Source: Neocallimastix lanati (nom. inval.) (Eukaryota > Neocallimastigomycota > Neocallimastigomycetes > Neocallimastigales > Neocallimastigaceae). Taken from it: a stretch of DNA of 64,000 nucleotides. The DNA lies in assembly GCA_016946835.1 (NCBI GenBank), contig JACVTC010000002.1:2141001-2205000 (forward strand). Reading direction: 5' to 3'. The notes beneath the pieces are model-generated. The model did no database searches. It was given only the letters and a program-made list of their open reading frames with translations, and had not been told where the DNA came from. Below, piece by piece: positions 12,345-22,974 of this stretch. The translations under genes were made by a program, and so were the position numbers. Every line of letters begins with the position of its first letter. Position 1 is the first letter of the stretch.

Positions 12345-13871
12345 ATGCCAATCGCCACCGCTTTAGAATCAATATCTGTAATTTCTAATAAAAGAAATTT
12401 AGAATTTAATAATTTTGAAAAAGTTCCTTCTCATAATAGAAATTTAAAGGTTACTTCTATTCAAAGAAATAATAAAAAGGCTAGAATTTTCAAACCTCTT
12501 AATGGTCCAAAGTTATCTAAGAGAGCTTTAGAAATTCAAAATGAAGAATTCCTTTTAAGTAAAGGTATTATTATTGTTCGTAATAATAAATATCATCCAG
12601 AAACAAATCCAAACGGTATTATTAATCTTGGAACAGCTGAAAATAAATTAAATAATGTTGAAATGTTAAGTAAAATTAATGATCCAAAGATTTCAACCGT
12701 TACTCCTGAACAATTACTTTATGGTCCAAATCCAGGTTCTGATAGATTACGTGAAGAAATTGCTAAATTATTAAATCGTCACTTTAATCCAAAAGTTTTA
12801 TTAAGTAAAGAAAATATTTGTGTTGGAAATGGATGTGGACCACTTCTTAATTTATGTGGAGAAGTTTTATTTGATGCAGGAGATGCGTTTTTAGTTCCAG
12901 GACCATTCTATGGAGGATTTGAAGCCGATATTAAATATGGAGCAAGAGTATATCCTGTTCCAGTTCAACATGAAAAAGATGATTGTTTGAAGGTTAGTGA
13001 AGAAGCTTTAGAAGAAGCTTTAAGAAATTCAAGTAGACCAGTTAAAGGTATTATCATTGCTAATCCAAACAATCCATTTGGACGATGTTACAGTGCTGAA
13101 CAACTTCTTCTTTTCTGTAATTTTGCTAAGTCTCATGGACTTTTCGTCATTTGTGATGAAATTTATGGACTTTCAACATGGAATGATATAGTTACAGAAA
13201 ATATTGAAGAAGGTAAAACTATTGAAGATTATGAATGTCATTGTGATCAATGTCAACATTCTAAAAGTATCAAAAGAATTGAAAGTGATATTGATGGACA
13301 AAGTAATAAATTCACCTCAATATTTTCATTAGATCTTCCAGATCCGGAAAATACTCATGGATTATGGGGATTTTCTAAAGATTTCTGTTTGAATGGATTA
13401 AGAATTGGAGTTACAATTTCATATTCTAAAACCGTTATGGCAGCTATACAAAAGATTTGTTTCTTAACTTGTATTCCAACTAATATTGATAATATTCTTG
13501 TTAATATTTTATCAGATGAAAAATGGACGGATGAATTCATTTTAAATAACAATCGAAAATTATTTAAAAGCTACAATCATTTAACTAATTCATTAAATGC
13601 ACATGGTATTCCATATGTTAAAGGAGATTCAGGATTCTTTATCTATATTGATCTTCATCAAGCAGGATTAGATGAATATGATTTATGGATGAAATTATTA
13701 GAAGGAGGATTATATATTTCTCCAAGTCAAGCATTCTTCAGTAAAGATAGTTATGAAGAAAGAAATTGGTTTAGAATTTGTTTTGCAGTTGAACAAGCTG
13801 AACTTGATTTATCTTTAGATAGATTATATAAAGTTTTAGATACTCTTAAACGTAATAAACAAATAAATTAA
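12345..13871 (+). CDS. ACC-synthase-like PLP aminotransferase, copy 2
   Basis: Same length and motif set as copy 1, and divergently oriented to it across the 6.7-kb spacer. It differs from copy 1 by only Lys47 to Arg and Val116 to Ile. Catalytic residues Asn240, Asp271, Tyr274, Lys345, Arg353 and Arg477 are all present, so it should be an active enzyme if copy 1 is. The start ATG follows a flank almost the same as in the other copies, which supports the start choice. Its 3' flank (13872-14290) mirrors that of copy 1. Silent sites show mixed ancestry: it shares ACC for Thr324 and GCT for Ala367 with copy 1, but ATC for Ile309 with copy 3. Confidence 0.93.
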   Translation: MPIATALESISVISNKRNLEFNNFEKVPSHNRNLKVTSIQRNNKKARIFKPLNGPKLSKRALEIQNEEFLLSKGIIIVRNNKYHPETNPNGIINLGTAENKLNNVEMLSKINDPKISTVTPEQLLYGPNPGSDRLREEIAKLLNRHFNPKVLLSKENICVGNGCGPLLNLCGEVLFDAGDAFLVPGPFYGGFEADIKYGARVYPVPVQHEKDDCLKVSEEALEEALRNSSRPVKGIIIANPNNPFGRCYSAEQLLLFCNFAKSHGLFVICDEIYGLSTWNDIVTENIEEGKTIEDYECHCDQCQHSKSIKRIESDIDGQSNKFTSIFSLDLPDPENTHGLWGFSKDFCLNGLRIGVTISYSKTVMAAIQKICFLTCIPTNIDNILVNILSDEKWTDEFILNNNRKLFKSYNHLTNSLNAHGIPYVKGDSGFFIYIDLHQAGLDEYDLWMKLLEGGLYISPSQAFFSKDSYEERNWFRICFAVEQAELDLSLDRLYKVLDTLKRNKQIN

Positions 13872-14580
13872 AAAAAAAAATAAATTAAATTAAATGAATT
13901 AAATTAAATTATCAAAAACATGAATATAACATAAAAATTATAAATAAAAAATAGAAATTTAAAATATACCAAAATATTAAAAATCATATAATTAACATTA
14001 AAACATAAAATAAATAATTAATAATAAAATATAAAAAATAGAGAAAGAAAACTCATTTTTATATCAATTAAAACTTTAAAATATTAAAACATTAAAACAT
14101 TAAAACATTAATATCCTAAACAATATATCATAATTAATATATATTTATCATATTATATTTAATATCATAAATATATATTTTTAAATTTATTTTTGTATCT
14201 ATCTATCTATTTATCTCATAATCTATCTATTACTTTTTAATTTAATATTTATTTAATCATAGAATTTTATTTAATTTAATAAAAAATTTTGAAAAAAATA
14301 AAAAAAAAAATATAATGTGTCTATATTTTATAGAAATGAAAGTGTTAATTAATAAGTTAATATTAATATATTAATAATTTAAATTAATTTTTTATTTATT
14401 GTTTTATTTAAATTTATATTTATTTTATAATATTTCATTTTTTTATATTGACTATTTGAAAATAAAAATTTTGATTAAGTATAAAATAAAAAATATAAAG
14501 TTTTAAAGTAATTTTAATTATTAATTAATATATTTTAGTATTTATTTCTTGTCTTCTTAAAAAAAGAAAAAATGCATTGT
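13872..14580. other. 3' flank of copy 2, then AT-rich spacer
   Basis: 13872-14290 is the shared 3' flank in direct orientation, including TAAAACATTAAAACATTAA and the ATCTATCTATTTATCTC microsatellite. From 14290 to 14580 I see only AT-rich sequence and no gene. Confidence 0.75.
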
Positions 14581-14583
14581 CAT

Positions 14584-14584
14584 A

Positions 14585-14644
<60 letters not shown>

Positions 14645-14659
14645 TATTATTATAATTGC

Positions 14660-14711
<52 letters not shown>

Positions 14712-14758
14712 TTATTATTATTATTTTATTATTATTATTTTATTATTATTATTAAAAT
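14584..14758. repeat. (ATT)n microsatellite
   Basis: A long run of ATT triplets with a few CTATT and TTTTATT interruptions. The Ile-rich frame through it is an artefact of the repeat. Confidence 0.95.
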
Positions 14759-14881
14759 AATAATAACATATTATTTAAGAAATTATAATTAAAAATTATA
14801 AACATGTATTATTAATAAAAGATTATATTTATATTTTTGTATTTTTTGATTTTTTAAGTTTTAATTTTTTTTTTTTTGTCA

Positions 14882-15400
14882 TCTTTTTTTTTTTTTTTTT
14901 TTTAGACTTAGAGAATAACTTTATTTAATTTTTAATAATAATAAAATTACGTGATTTAAATGAAAAATAAAATACATGAAATGAAATATTATATATTATA
15001 TAATTATAAAAGTGCATTAGAAGCAATAGTTTCTAACTCTTCCCATTTATTGATGATAACACCACGTCCATTATTGCAAGTAATAATTTCAGTATTAGTG
15101 TTATCAATTGAATCTGTATTAGATCTTTCACAGGGAGGTGAAAATCCATTTCTTATTATTTCCACATCGACGCTCTTAGCAACGGTAAATTCAATAGATT
15201 CAACGGAATACCATTTCATCATCAATCTAAAAGATCGATAAATCAATGGTATTACGTATGTTAGAAACTCCGCAATCCCCACAAAATACGGAACAGTCGA
15301 CTAAGTTGAACTTTGTTTAAAAAAAGTTGAATTTTTCATATATTGAACGCCCGCAAAGAAGAGCACTCAATATAAAATAATAAATATTATTATCACAATT
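14882..15400 (-). mobile_element. LINE fragment E, 3' end only
   Basis: The plus strand shows a T run (about 14882-14903) followed by AGACTTAGAGAATAACTTTATT, the same 3' end as LINE D. On the minus strand, 15004-15282 reads IAEFLTYVIPLIYRSF then KSVDVEIIRN, matching AEFLTSAIPIISSSFELL and KSVDVVLIRH near the C-terminus of LINE D. The element is 5'-truncated near 15400. It lies between the tail-to-tail aminotransferase copies 2 and 3 and has no LINE counterpart at the matching point of the other copies. Confidence 0.75.
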
Positions 15401-16063
15401 ATATAAAGAACATATAAATAAAATTTTATTTTAATATTCCATCTTGATATACATATATACAATAATGATAACAATAGTGATTATTACCAATAATTAATAA
15501 AAATAACAAATAATAATAGTAATAATAATATTTAAATTATAACAACAACTATTATAATAGCACAATATAATTTTAACTTTTTTTTTAAAAAAATTTTTTT
15601 ATTTATTTATTTTTTTTAAATTTTAAAACTTTTTATTTACAAAATTTTTATTTATTAAATTAAATAAAATTCTATGATTAAATAAATATTAAATTAAAAA
15701 GTAATAGATAGATTATGAGATAAATAGATAGATAGATACAAAAATAAATTTAAAAATATATATTTATGATATTAAATATAATATGATAAATATATATTAA
15801 TTATGATATATTGTTTAGGATATTAATGTTTTAATGTTTTAATGCTTTAATATTTTAAAGTTTTAATTGATATAAAAATGAAGTTTTCTTTCTCTATTTT
15901 TTATATTTTATTATTAATTATTTATTTTATGTTTTAATGTTAATTATATGATTTTTAATATTTTGGTATATTTTAAATTTCTATTTTTTATTTATAATTT
16001 TTATGTTATATTCATGTTTTTGATAATTTAATTTAATTCATTTAATTTAATTTATTTTTTTTT
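15401..16063. other. AT-rich spacer and shared 3' flank of copy 3
   Basis: 15401-15590 is AT-rich with no gene. From about 15600 the sequence is the minus-oriented 3' flank common to the aminotransferase copies, with the GATAGATAGATAGATA microsatellite at 15725-15740. Confidence 0.7.
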
Positions 16064-17590
16064 TTAATTTATTTGTTTATTACGTTTAAGAGTATCTAAA
16101 ACTTTATATAATCTATCTAAAGATAAATCAAGTTCAGCTTGTTCAACTGCAAAACAAATTCTAAACCAATTTCTTTCTTCATAATTATCTTTACTGAAGA
16201 ATGCTTGACTTGGAGAAATATATAATCCTCCTTCTAATAATTTCATCCATAAATCATATTCATCTAATCCTGCTTGATGAAGATCAATATAGATAAAGAA
16301 TCCTGAATCTCCTTTAACATATGGAATACCATGTGCATTTAATGAATTAGTTAAATGATTGTAGCTTTTAAATAATTTTCGATTGTTATTTAAAATAAAT
16401 TCATCCGTCCATTTTTCATCTGATAAAATATTAACAAGAATATTATCAATATTAGTTGGAATACAAGTTAAGAAACAAATCTTTTGTATTGCTGCCATAA
16501 CGGTTTTAGAATATGAAATTGTAACTCCAATTCTTAATCCATTTAAACAGAAATCTTTAGAAAATCCCCATAATCCATGAGTATTTTCCGGATCTGGAAG
16601 ATCTAATGAAAATATTGATGTGAATTTATTACTTTGTCCATCAATATCACTTTCAATTCTTTTGATACTTTTAGAATGTTGACATTGATCACAATGACAT
16701 TCATAATCTTCAATAGTTTTACCTTCTTCAATATTTTCTGTAACTATATCATTCCATGTTGAAAGTCCATAAATTTCATCACAAATGACGAAAAGTCCAT
16801 GAGACTTAGCAAAATTACAGAAAAGAAGAAGTTGTTCAGCACTGTAACATCGTCTAAATGGATTGTTTGGATTAGCAATGATAATACCTTTAACTGGTCT
16901 ACTTGAATTTCTTAAAGCTTCTTCTAAAGCTTCTTCACTAACCTTCAAACAATCATCTTTTTCATGTTGAACTGGAACAGGATATACTCTTGCTCCATAT
17001 TTAATATCGGCTTCAAATCCTCCATAGAATGGTCCTGGAACTAAAAACGCATCTCCTGCATCAAATAAAACTTCTCCACATAAATTAAGAAGTGGTCCAC
17101 ATCCATTTCCAACACAAATATTTTCTTTACTTAATAAAACTTTTGGATTAAAGTGACGATTTAATAATTTAGCAATTTCTTCACGTAATCTATCAGAACC
17201 TGGATTTGGACCATAAAGTAATTGTTCAGGAGTAACGGTTGAAATCTTTGGATCATTAATTTTACTTAACATTTCAACATTATTTAATTTATTTTCAGCT
17301 GTTCCAAGATTAATAATACCGTTTGGATTTGTTTCTGGATGATATTTATTATTACGAACAATAATAATACCTTTACTTAAAAGGAATTCTTCATTTTGAA
17401 TTTCTAAAGCTCTCTTAGATAACTTTGGACCATTAAGAGGTTTGAAAATTCTAGCCTTTTTATTATTTCTTTGAATAGAAGTAACCTTTAAATTTCTATT
17501 ATGAGAAGGAACTTTTTCAAAATTATTAAATTCTAAATTTATTTTATTAGAAATTACAGATATTGGTTCTAAAGCGGTGGCGATTGGCAT
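16064..17590 (-). CDS. ACC-synthase-like PLP aminotransferase, copy 3 (divergent residues)
   Basis: Same 508-residue frame as the other copies. It is the most divergent in residue changes: Pro9, Ile17 (Arg elsewhere), Arg47, Ile116, Arg246 (Gly elsewhere) and Asn469 (Ser elsewhere). Gly246 is the last residue of NPNNPFG, a motif that lines the cofactor pocket in this fold and that normally ends in Gly or Thr, so Arg here may harm activity. Asp271, Tyr274, Lys345 and Arg477 are kept. The open frame is intact, so this is either a recent drift towards loss or a changed enzyme. It lies tail-to-tail with copy 2 and head-to-head with copy 4. Confidence 0.92.
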   Translation of the reverse strand: MPIATALEPISVISNKINLEFNNFEKVPSHNRNLKVTSIQRNNKKARIFKPLNGPKLSKRALEIQNEEFLLSKGIIIVRNNKYHPETNPNGIINLGTAENKLNNVEMLSKINDPKISTVTPEQLLYGPNPGSDRLREEIAKLLNRHFNPKVLLSKENICVGNGCGPLLNLCGEVLFDAGDAFLVPGPFYGGFEADIKYGARVYPVPVQHEKDDCLKVSEEALEEALRNSSRPVKGIIIANPNNPFRRCYSAEQLLLFCNFAKSHGLFVICDEIYGLSTWNDIVTENIEEGKTIEDYECHCDQCQHSKSIKRIESDIDGQSNKFTSIFSLDLPDPENTHGLWGFSKDFCLNGLRIGVTISYSKTVMAAIQKICFLTCIPTNIDNILVNILSDEKWTDEFILNNNRKLFKSYNHLTNSLNAHGIPYVKGDSGFFIYIDLHQAGLDEYDLWMKLLEGGLYISPSQAFFSKDNYEERNWFRICFAVEQAELDLSLDRLYKVLDTLKRNKQIN

Positions 17591-18129
17591 TTTTATTTAT
17601 TAATTATTTAATTATTATTTATAAAATAAAAAAACGTTTTTAATTGAAAAAAATTATATTGTTTTGACAAATTTTAAAAAATAAACTTTATTGCTTATAA
17701 AAATAAAAAGTTTAATCAAACTTTTCGAATTATGATCTCTTTTAAATAAAATTGATTATATTAAGAATTTACAAAAAATCCTTATTTAAAATCTTTTAAT
17801 ATTATTTACTTATAAAATATTGATTGATGAAAATAAAAAATAATATAAGGAAAAAATTTTATTTATTTATATAAAAATTTTTTTATATATTTAATAATAT
17901 TGTCTTTGGCAATTTAATTTTTTTGATATTTACTAATATATATAATTAAATTTTATAATAAAAAATATAATAATATTAATATATTTAATATATTATATTT
18001 TAATTCTAATATTTAAAAGTAATTTTTTTTTTTATTTTTTAAATTATGTAAAATGTATTATCCATATGTATTATATATTATAATATATAGTACATTTCAA
18101 AATATACAATATTTAAGAATTTTCAAAAA

Positions 18130-18318
18130 AAGATTAAAAATAAATGTCAACAAAAATTATGTTAAATAATTTCAATATAAAATTAGTTAATTATCATCCA
18201 ATAAATATTAATTTTATAAAATATACAGATTAACAAAAGATATTACTTAACATATAGCCAATTAAAATGGTTATATAAATATTTTAAAAATTTTCAATTT
18301 TAAATGTACAAAAAATAA

Positions 18319-18349
<31 letters not shown>

Positions 18350-20200
18350 CATTAATAGCAATTAAAAATATTGAAAAAGAATTGTATTCCATTATTAGAA
18401 ATGGAAAAGAAAAATAAAATGAAGGTCAAATTCAGTATAAAATAATTGAATATTACTTTATTACTTATATTAATATATATTTTAATATTTTATAAATATA
18501 TTTAATATTATATAAGTATATTTACCATCTTTTCCTTTAAAAATAAGTTTGGTAATCATAACATTTTTATTAAATTATTCCTATTTATATTAAATTAACT
18601 TTTTCTGACATTATTTTTTATAAATTACAATACTTTTAAATCCTCCATATAAATAGTTTAAAATTAATATAAAGTATATTTATATATAGATTTATCATTT
18701 ATTAATTTTAATACAATAAATCTATTTTCTATTATTATTCTTTTACTAATCAAATTAAGAAAATTTTCATAATAGACTTTTTATATATTCTTTTTCAACT
18801 AATTTTCATATTTAAATGAATATAATTTAAGATCATTAAGTTAGCTATATTAGAGTTTTATTAAACAATTTTATATATTTCATATTTAAAAACACAATAT
18901 ACATTTTTTTATTAAACATCCTTCGTTGAGAATATATTAACACTTACATGAATGAATTTTATTTTTAATATTCATTTCAAAATATCTATTATTACAAATT
19001 TATTGAATTATTTAAACATTTCAAGAAATTACTTTATTTTGTCTAAACTAACTTAATAATTTTTACTATATTACATAAATTTTTGTTTAAGAAATATATT
19101 AAATAATTACAATAATAATATTTATGTTATTATGATACATTTTAATTATATATTTTTAATTAAAAATAAACAAAAAAAAAAAATTAAAATAATAAATAAA
19201 TTATTATAGAGGATACAAAACAAAATAATATATATAAATATGCTCATGAAATTTTTACTTTTATAAGCTTAAATACTAAGTTTTTAAGAATATTAATTAG
19301 TATTATTAATTATTATTTTTATTATTTTTTTATTTGACATTTGAAGTATTTTAACTATTAATTAGTATTATTTATAATTTTTTTATTTGACATTTGTAAT
19401 ATAATAAAATATTATTAAACATATATATAACAATATAGATGAGTATATTAAAATTTTAGTATTGGTTCTTAAAATATACTCAACTTTCAATAGTTTATAA
19501 TATCTAATTTTATTTATAGGAAAGGTTTTAATAATTTATATAATAATATATATATTGTGAATTCTTTAAATAATCATACTATCTTAATATATGATCTTAT
19601 TGAATTTACTTTTTTTTTCAAATATAAAAATTATAACTCAAAAGTTAAAAAAAAAATATAAACATATAAAAATAAAATTAGATCATTTTTTCCAATATAT
19701 TTAAATGAATTATGAAATTTTATCTTTAAATATATATATATATTTTGTTAAGTAATTGTTTAAATATACTTTAATATTATATTATAAATATAAAAGCATT
19801 ATTTATTTTAATGATTAACAATAAAATATTTTATTATGACCAAAAAAAAGGATTACTATTTTTATATCTTATTATGCAATTCCATAAATTCAATATTATT
19901 TTGCTTCCATTTTTTATTTTTTATTTTTTTTATTTATTATTTATTTTTTATTATTTATTTTTTATTTATTTTTTTTAAAAAATAAATAAATAAATAATCT
20001 TTAAATTTTAATAAATTTTTATATATAATGATTAATTTGGAAATATTTTTTCAATATATAAGTTTTATATTTTATTTGCTAAATATTAAATAATTTCAAC
20101 ATTGAATTTGTTTAATCATAATTAATTTAATATTACATAAATCTATTGTTAACTAATTTAATGTTGAAATTATTTAACATCATTTTTGTTGACATCTATT
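18130..20200 (-). repeat. single inverted copy of the spacer unit
   Basis: The spacer between copies 3 and 4 carries one unit of the repeat found three times at 6.1-11.7 kb, in reverse orientation. Matches read as reverse complement are the ACCAAAC block near 18545-18566, the AAAAAGTTAATTTA block near 18591-18604, the AATTACTTAAC block near 19748-19760, and the TTTGCTAAATATTAAATAAT then TTCAACATT block at about 20080-20105. It contains no gene. A long A run lies at 18325-18350. Confidence 0.7.
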
Positions 20201-20677
20201 ATAGATAAATTAAAATTTTTTCATTAAACTTTTTTAATTAAATTATAAATTATATATAATGTAGTATATTAATAATAATAAATGTAATAAATATGTATAA
20301 TACATTCTATATATTAATATATATGAAAAAAAATTTTTAATTACAAATCAAAGTTTCAATTTTTCAAACTCTAAAATTTTATAAAAAAAATTTTTATATA
20401 AATAAATAAAACTTTTTCCTTATATTATTTTTTATTTTCATCAATCAATATTTTATAAGTAAATAATATTTAAAGATTTTAAATAAGGATTTTTTGTAAA
20501 TTCTTAATATAATCAATTTTATTTAAAAGAGATCATAATTCGAAAAGTTTGATTAAACTTTTTATTTTTATAAGCAATAAAGTTTATTTTTTAAAATTTG
20601 TCAAAACAATATAATTTTTTTCAATTAAAAACGTTTTTTTATTTTATAAATAATAATTAAATAATTAATAAATAAAA

Positions 20678-22204
20678 ATGCCAATCGCCACCGCTTTAGA
20701 ACCAATATCTGTAATTTCTAATAAAAGAAATTTAGAATTTAATAATTTTGAAAAAGTTCCTTCTCATAATAGAAATTTAAAGGTTACTTCTATTCAAAGA
20801 AATAATAAAAAGGCTAAAATATTCAAACCTCTTAATGGTCCAAAGTTATCTAAGAGAGCTTTAGAAATTCAAAATGAAGAATTCCTTTTAAGTAAAGGTA
20901 TTATTATTGTTCGTAATAATAAATATCATCCAGAAACAAATCCAAACGGTATTATTAATCTTGGAACAGCTGAAAATAAATTAAATAATGTTGAAATGTT
21001 AAGTAAAATCAATGATCCAAAGATTTCAACCGTTACTCCTGAACAATTACTTTATGGTCCAAATCCAGGTTCTGATAGATTACGTGAAGAAATTGCTAAA
21101 TTATTAAATCGTCATTTTAATCCAAAAGTTTTATTAAGTAAAGAAAATATTTGTGTTGGAAATGGATGTGGACCACTTCTTAATTTATGTGGAGAAGTTT
21201 TATTTGATGCAGGAGATGCCTTTTTAGTTCCAGGACCATTCTATGGAGGATTTGAAGCCGATATTAAATATGGAGCAAGAGTCTATCCTGTTCCAGTTCA
21301 ACATGAAAAAGATGATTGTTTGAAGGTTAGTGAAGAAGCTTTAGAAGAAGCTTTAAGAAATTCAAGTAGACCAGTTAAAGGTATTATCATTGCTAATCCA
21401 AACAATCCATTTGGACGATGTTACAGTGCTGAACAACTTCTTCTTTTCTGTAATTTTGCTAAGTCTCATGGACTTTTCGTCATTTGTGATGAAATTTATG
21501 GACTTTCAACATGGAATGATATAGTTACAGAAAATATTGAAGAAGGTAAAACTATTGAAGATTATGAATGTCATTGTGATCAATGTCAACATTCTAAAAG
21601 TATTAAAAGAATTGAAAGTGATATTGATGGACAAAGTAATAAATTCACATCAATATTTTCATTAGATCTTCCAGATCCGGAAAATACTCATGGATTATGG
21701 GGATTTTCTAAAGATTTCTGTTTGAATGGATTAAGAATTGGAGTTACAATTTCATATTCTAAAACCGTTATGGCAGCAATACAAAAGATTTGTTTCTTAA
21801 CTTGTATTCCAACTAATATTGATAATATTCTTGTTAATATTTTATCAGATGAAAAATGGACGGATGAATTCATTTTAAATAACAATCGAAAATTATTTAA
21901 AAGCTACAATCATTTAACTAATTCATTAAATGCACATGGTATTCCATATGTTAAAGGAGATTCAGGATTCTTTATCTATATTGATCTTCATCAAGCAGGA
22001 TTAGATGAATATGATTTATGGATGAAATTATTAGAAGGAGGATTATATATTTCTCCAAGTCAAGCATTCTTCAGTAAAGATAGTTATGAAGAAAGAAATT
22101 GGTTTAGAATTTGTTTTGCAGTTGAACAAGCTGAACTTGATTTATCTTTAGATAGATTATATAAAGTTTTAGATACTCTTAAACGTAATAAACAAATAAA
22201 TTAA
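20678..22204 (+). CDS. ACC-synthase-like PLP aminotransferase, copy 4
   Basis: Same frame and motifs as copy 1, with Pro9, Arg17, Lys47, Ile116, Gly246 and Ser469, so the cofactor pocket is intact. It shares Pro9 and the silent codons for Thr324 (ACA) and Ala367 (GCA) with copy 3, but Lys47 and the Ile309 codon (ATT) with copy 1. It also has private silent changes, such as GCC in the GDAF segment. The upstream foldback at about 20085-20185 mirrors that upstream of copy 1, so copies 1 and 4 match each other in extended 5' context. Its 3' flank continues into the minisatellite junction at about 22690, as at copy 1. Confidence 0.93.
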   Translation: MPIATALEPISVISNKRNLEFNNFEKVPSHNRNLKVTSIQRNNKKAKIFKPLNGPKLSKRALEIQNEEFLLSKGIIIVRNNKYHPETNPNGIINLGTAENKLNNVEMLSKINDPKISTVTPEQLLYGPNPGSDRLREEIAKLLNRHFNPKVLLSKENICVGNGCGPLLNLCGEVLFDAGDAFLVPGPFYGGFEADIKYGARVYPVPVQHEKDDCLKVSEEALEEALRNSSRPVKGIIIANPNNPFGRCYSAEQLLLFCNFAKSHGLFVICDEIYGLSTWNDIVTENIEEGKTIEDYECHCDQCQHSKSIKRIESDIDGQSNKFTSIFSLDLPDPENTHGLWGFSKDFCLNGLRIGVTISYSKTVMAAIQKICFLTCIPTNIDNILVNILSDEKWTDEFILNNNRKLFKSYNHLTNSLNAHGIPYVKGDSGFFIYIDLHQAGLDEYDLWMKLLEGGLYISPSQAFFSKDSYEERNWFRICFAVEQAELDLSLDRLYKVLDTLKRNKQIN

Positions 22205-22734
22205 AAAAAGTAATAAATTAAATTAAATGAATTAAATTAAATTATATCAAAAACGTGAACATAACATAAAAATTTTAAATAAAAAATAGAAATTTAAAAT
22301 ATATCAAAATATTAAAAATCATATAATTAACATTAAAACATAAAATAAATAATTAATAATAAAATATAAAAAATAGAGAAAGAAAACTCATTTTTATATT
22401 AATTAAAACATTAAAACATTAAAACATTAATATCCTAAACAATATATCATAATTAATATATATTTAGCATATTATATTTAATATCATAAATATATATTTT
22501 TAAATTTATTTTTGTATCTATCTATTTATCTATCTATCTCATAATCTATCTATTACTTTTTTAATTTAATATTTATTTAATCATAGAATTTTATTTAATT
22601 TAATAAATAAATTAAATTTTGTAAATAAAAAGATTTAAAAAATTTAAAAAAAAAAAAAATAAATAAATAAAAAATTATAAAAAATTTAAAAAAAAAAAAA
22701 AGACTGACAAAGTTTTTATTTTTTTAGTGTAATA
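22205..22734. other. shared 3' flank of copy 4
   Basis: Same 3' flank as the other copies, including TATCTATCTATTTATCTATC-type repeats and, at 22700-22730, the sequence matching the reverse complement of 3640-3680. There is no gene. Confidence 0.75.
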
Positions 22735-22860
22735 ATTCTATTATTTATTATTTATTAATAAATACTCTTTCTATTATTATTTCTTATTTATTAATAAATA
22801 CTCTTTCTATTATTATTTATTATTTATTATTTATTATTTATTTATAATTTTTTTAATATT
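22735..22860. repeat. AT minisatellite, mirror copy
   Basis: Two AAATACTCTTTCTATTATTA markers within TTATTTA units: the reverse complement of the minisatellite at 1195-1648 and 3215-3640. It marks the right outer edge of the aminotransferase array. Confidence 0.85.
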
Positions 22861-22974
22861 CATTTATTAAATTATTTTATTTTTATTTTTATTTTTTTTT
22901 TTTTAATTCAGAATATGAAATTAAATAATGATAAAACTATTGCATAATTTCAAACTATGAATATATTTTTTAAT

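Noticed and set aside
13355-13552. Antisense 65-70 codon frame, present in all four aminotransferase copies
   Set aside because: It recurs only because the genes are duplicated; antisense to the catalytic Lys region and without a recognisable motif.
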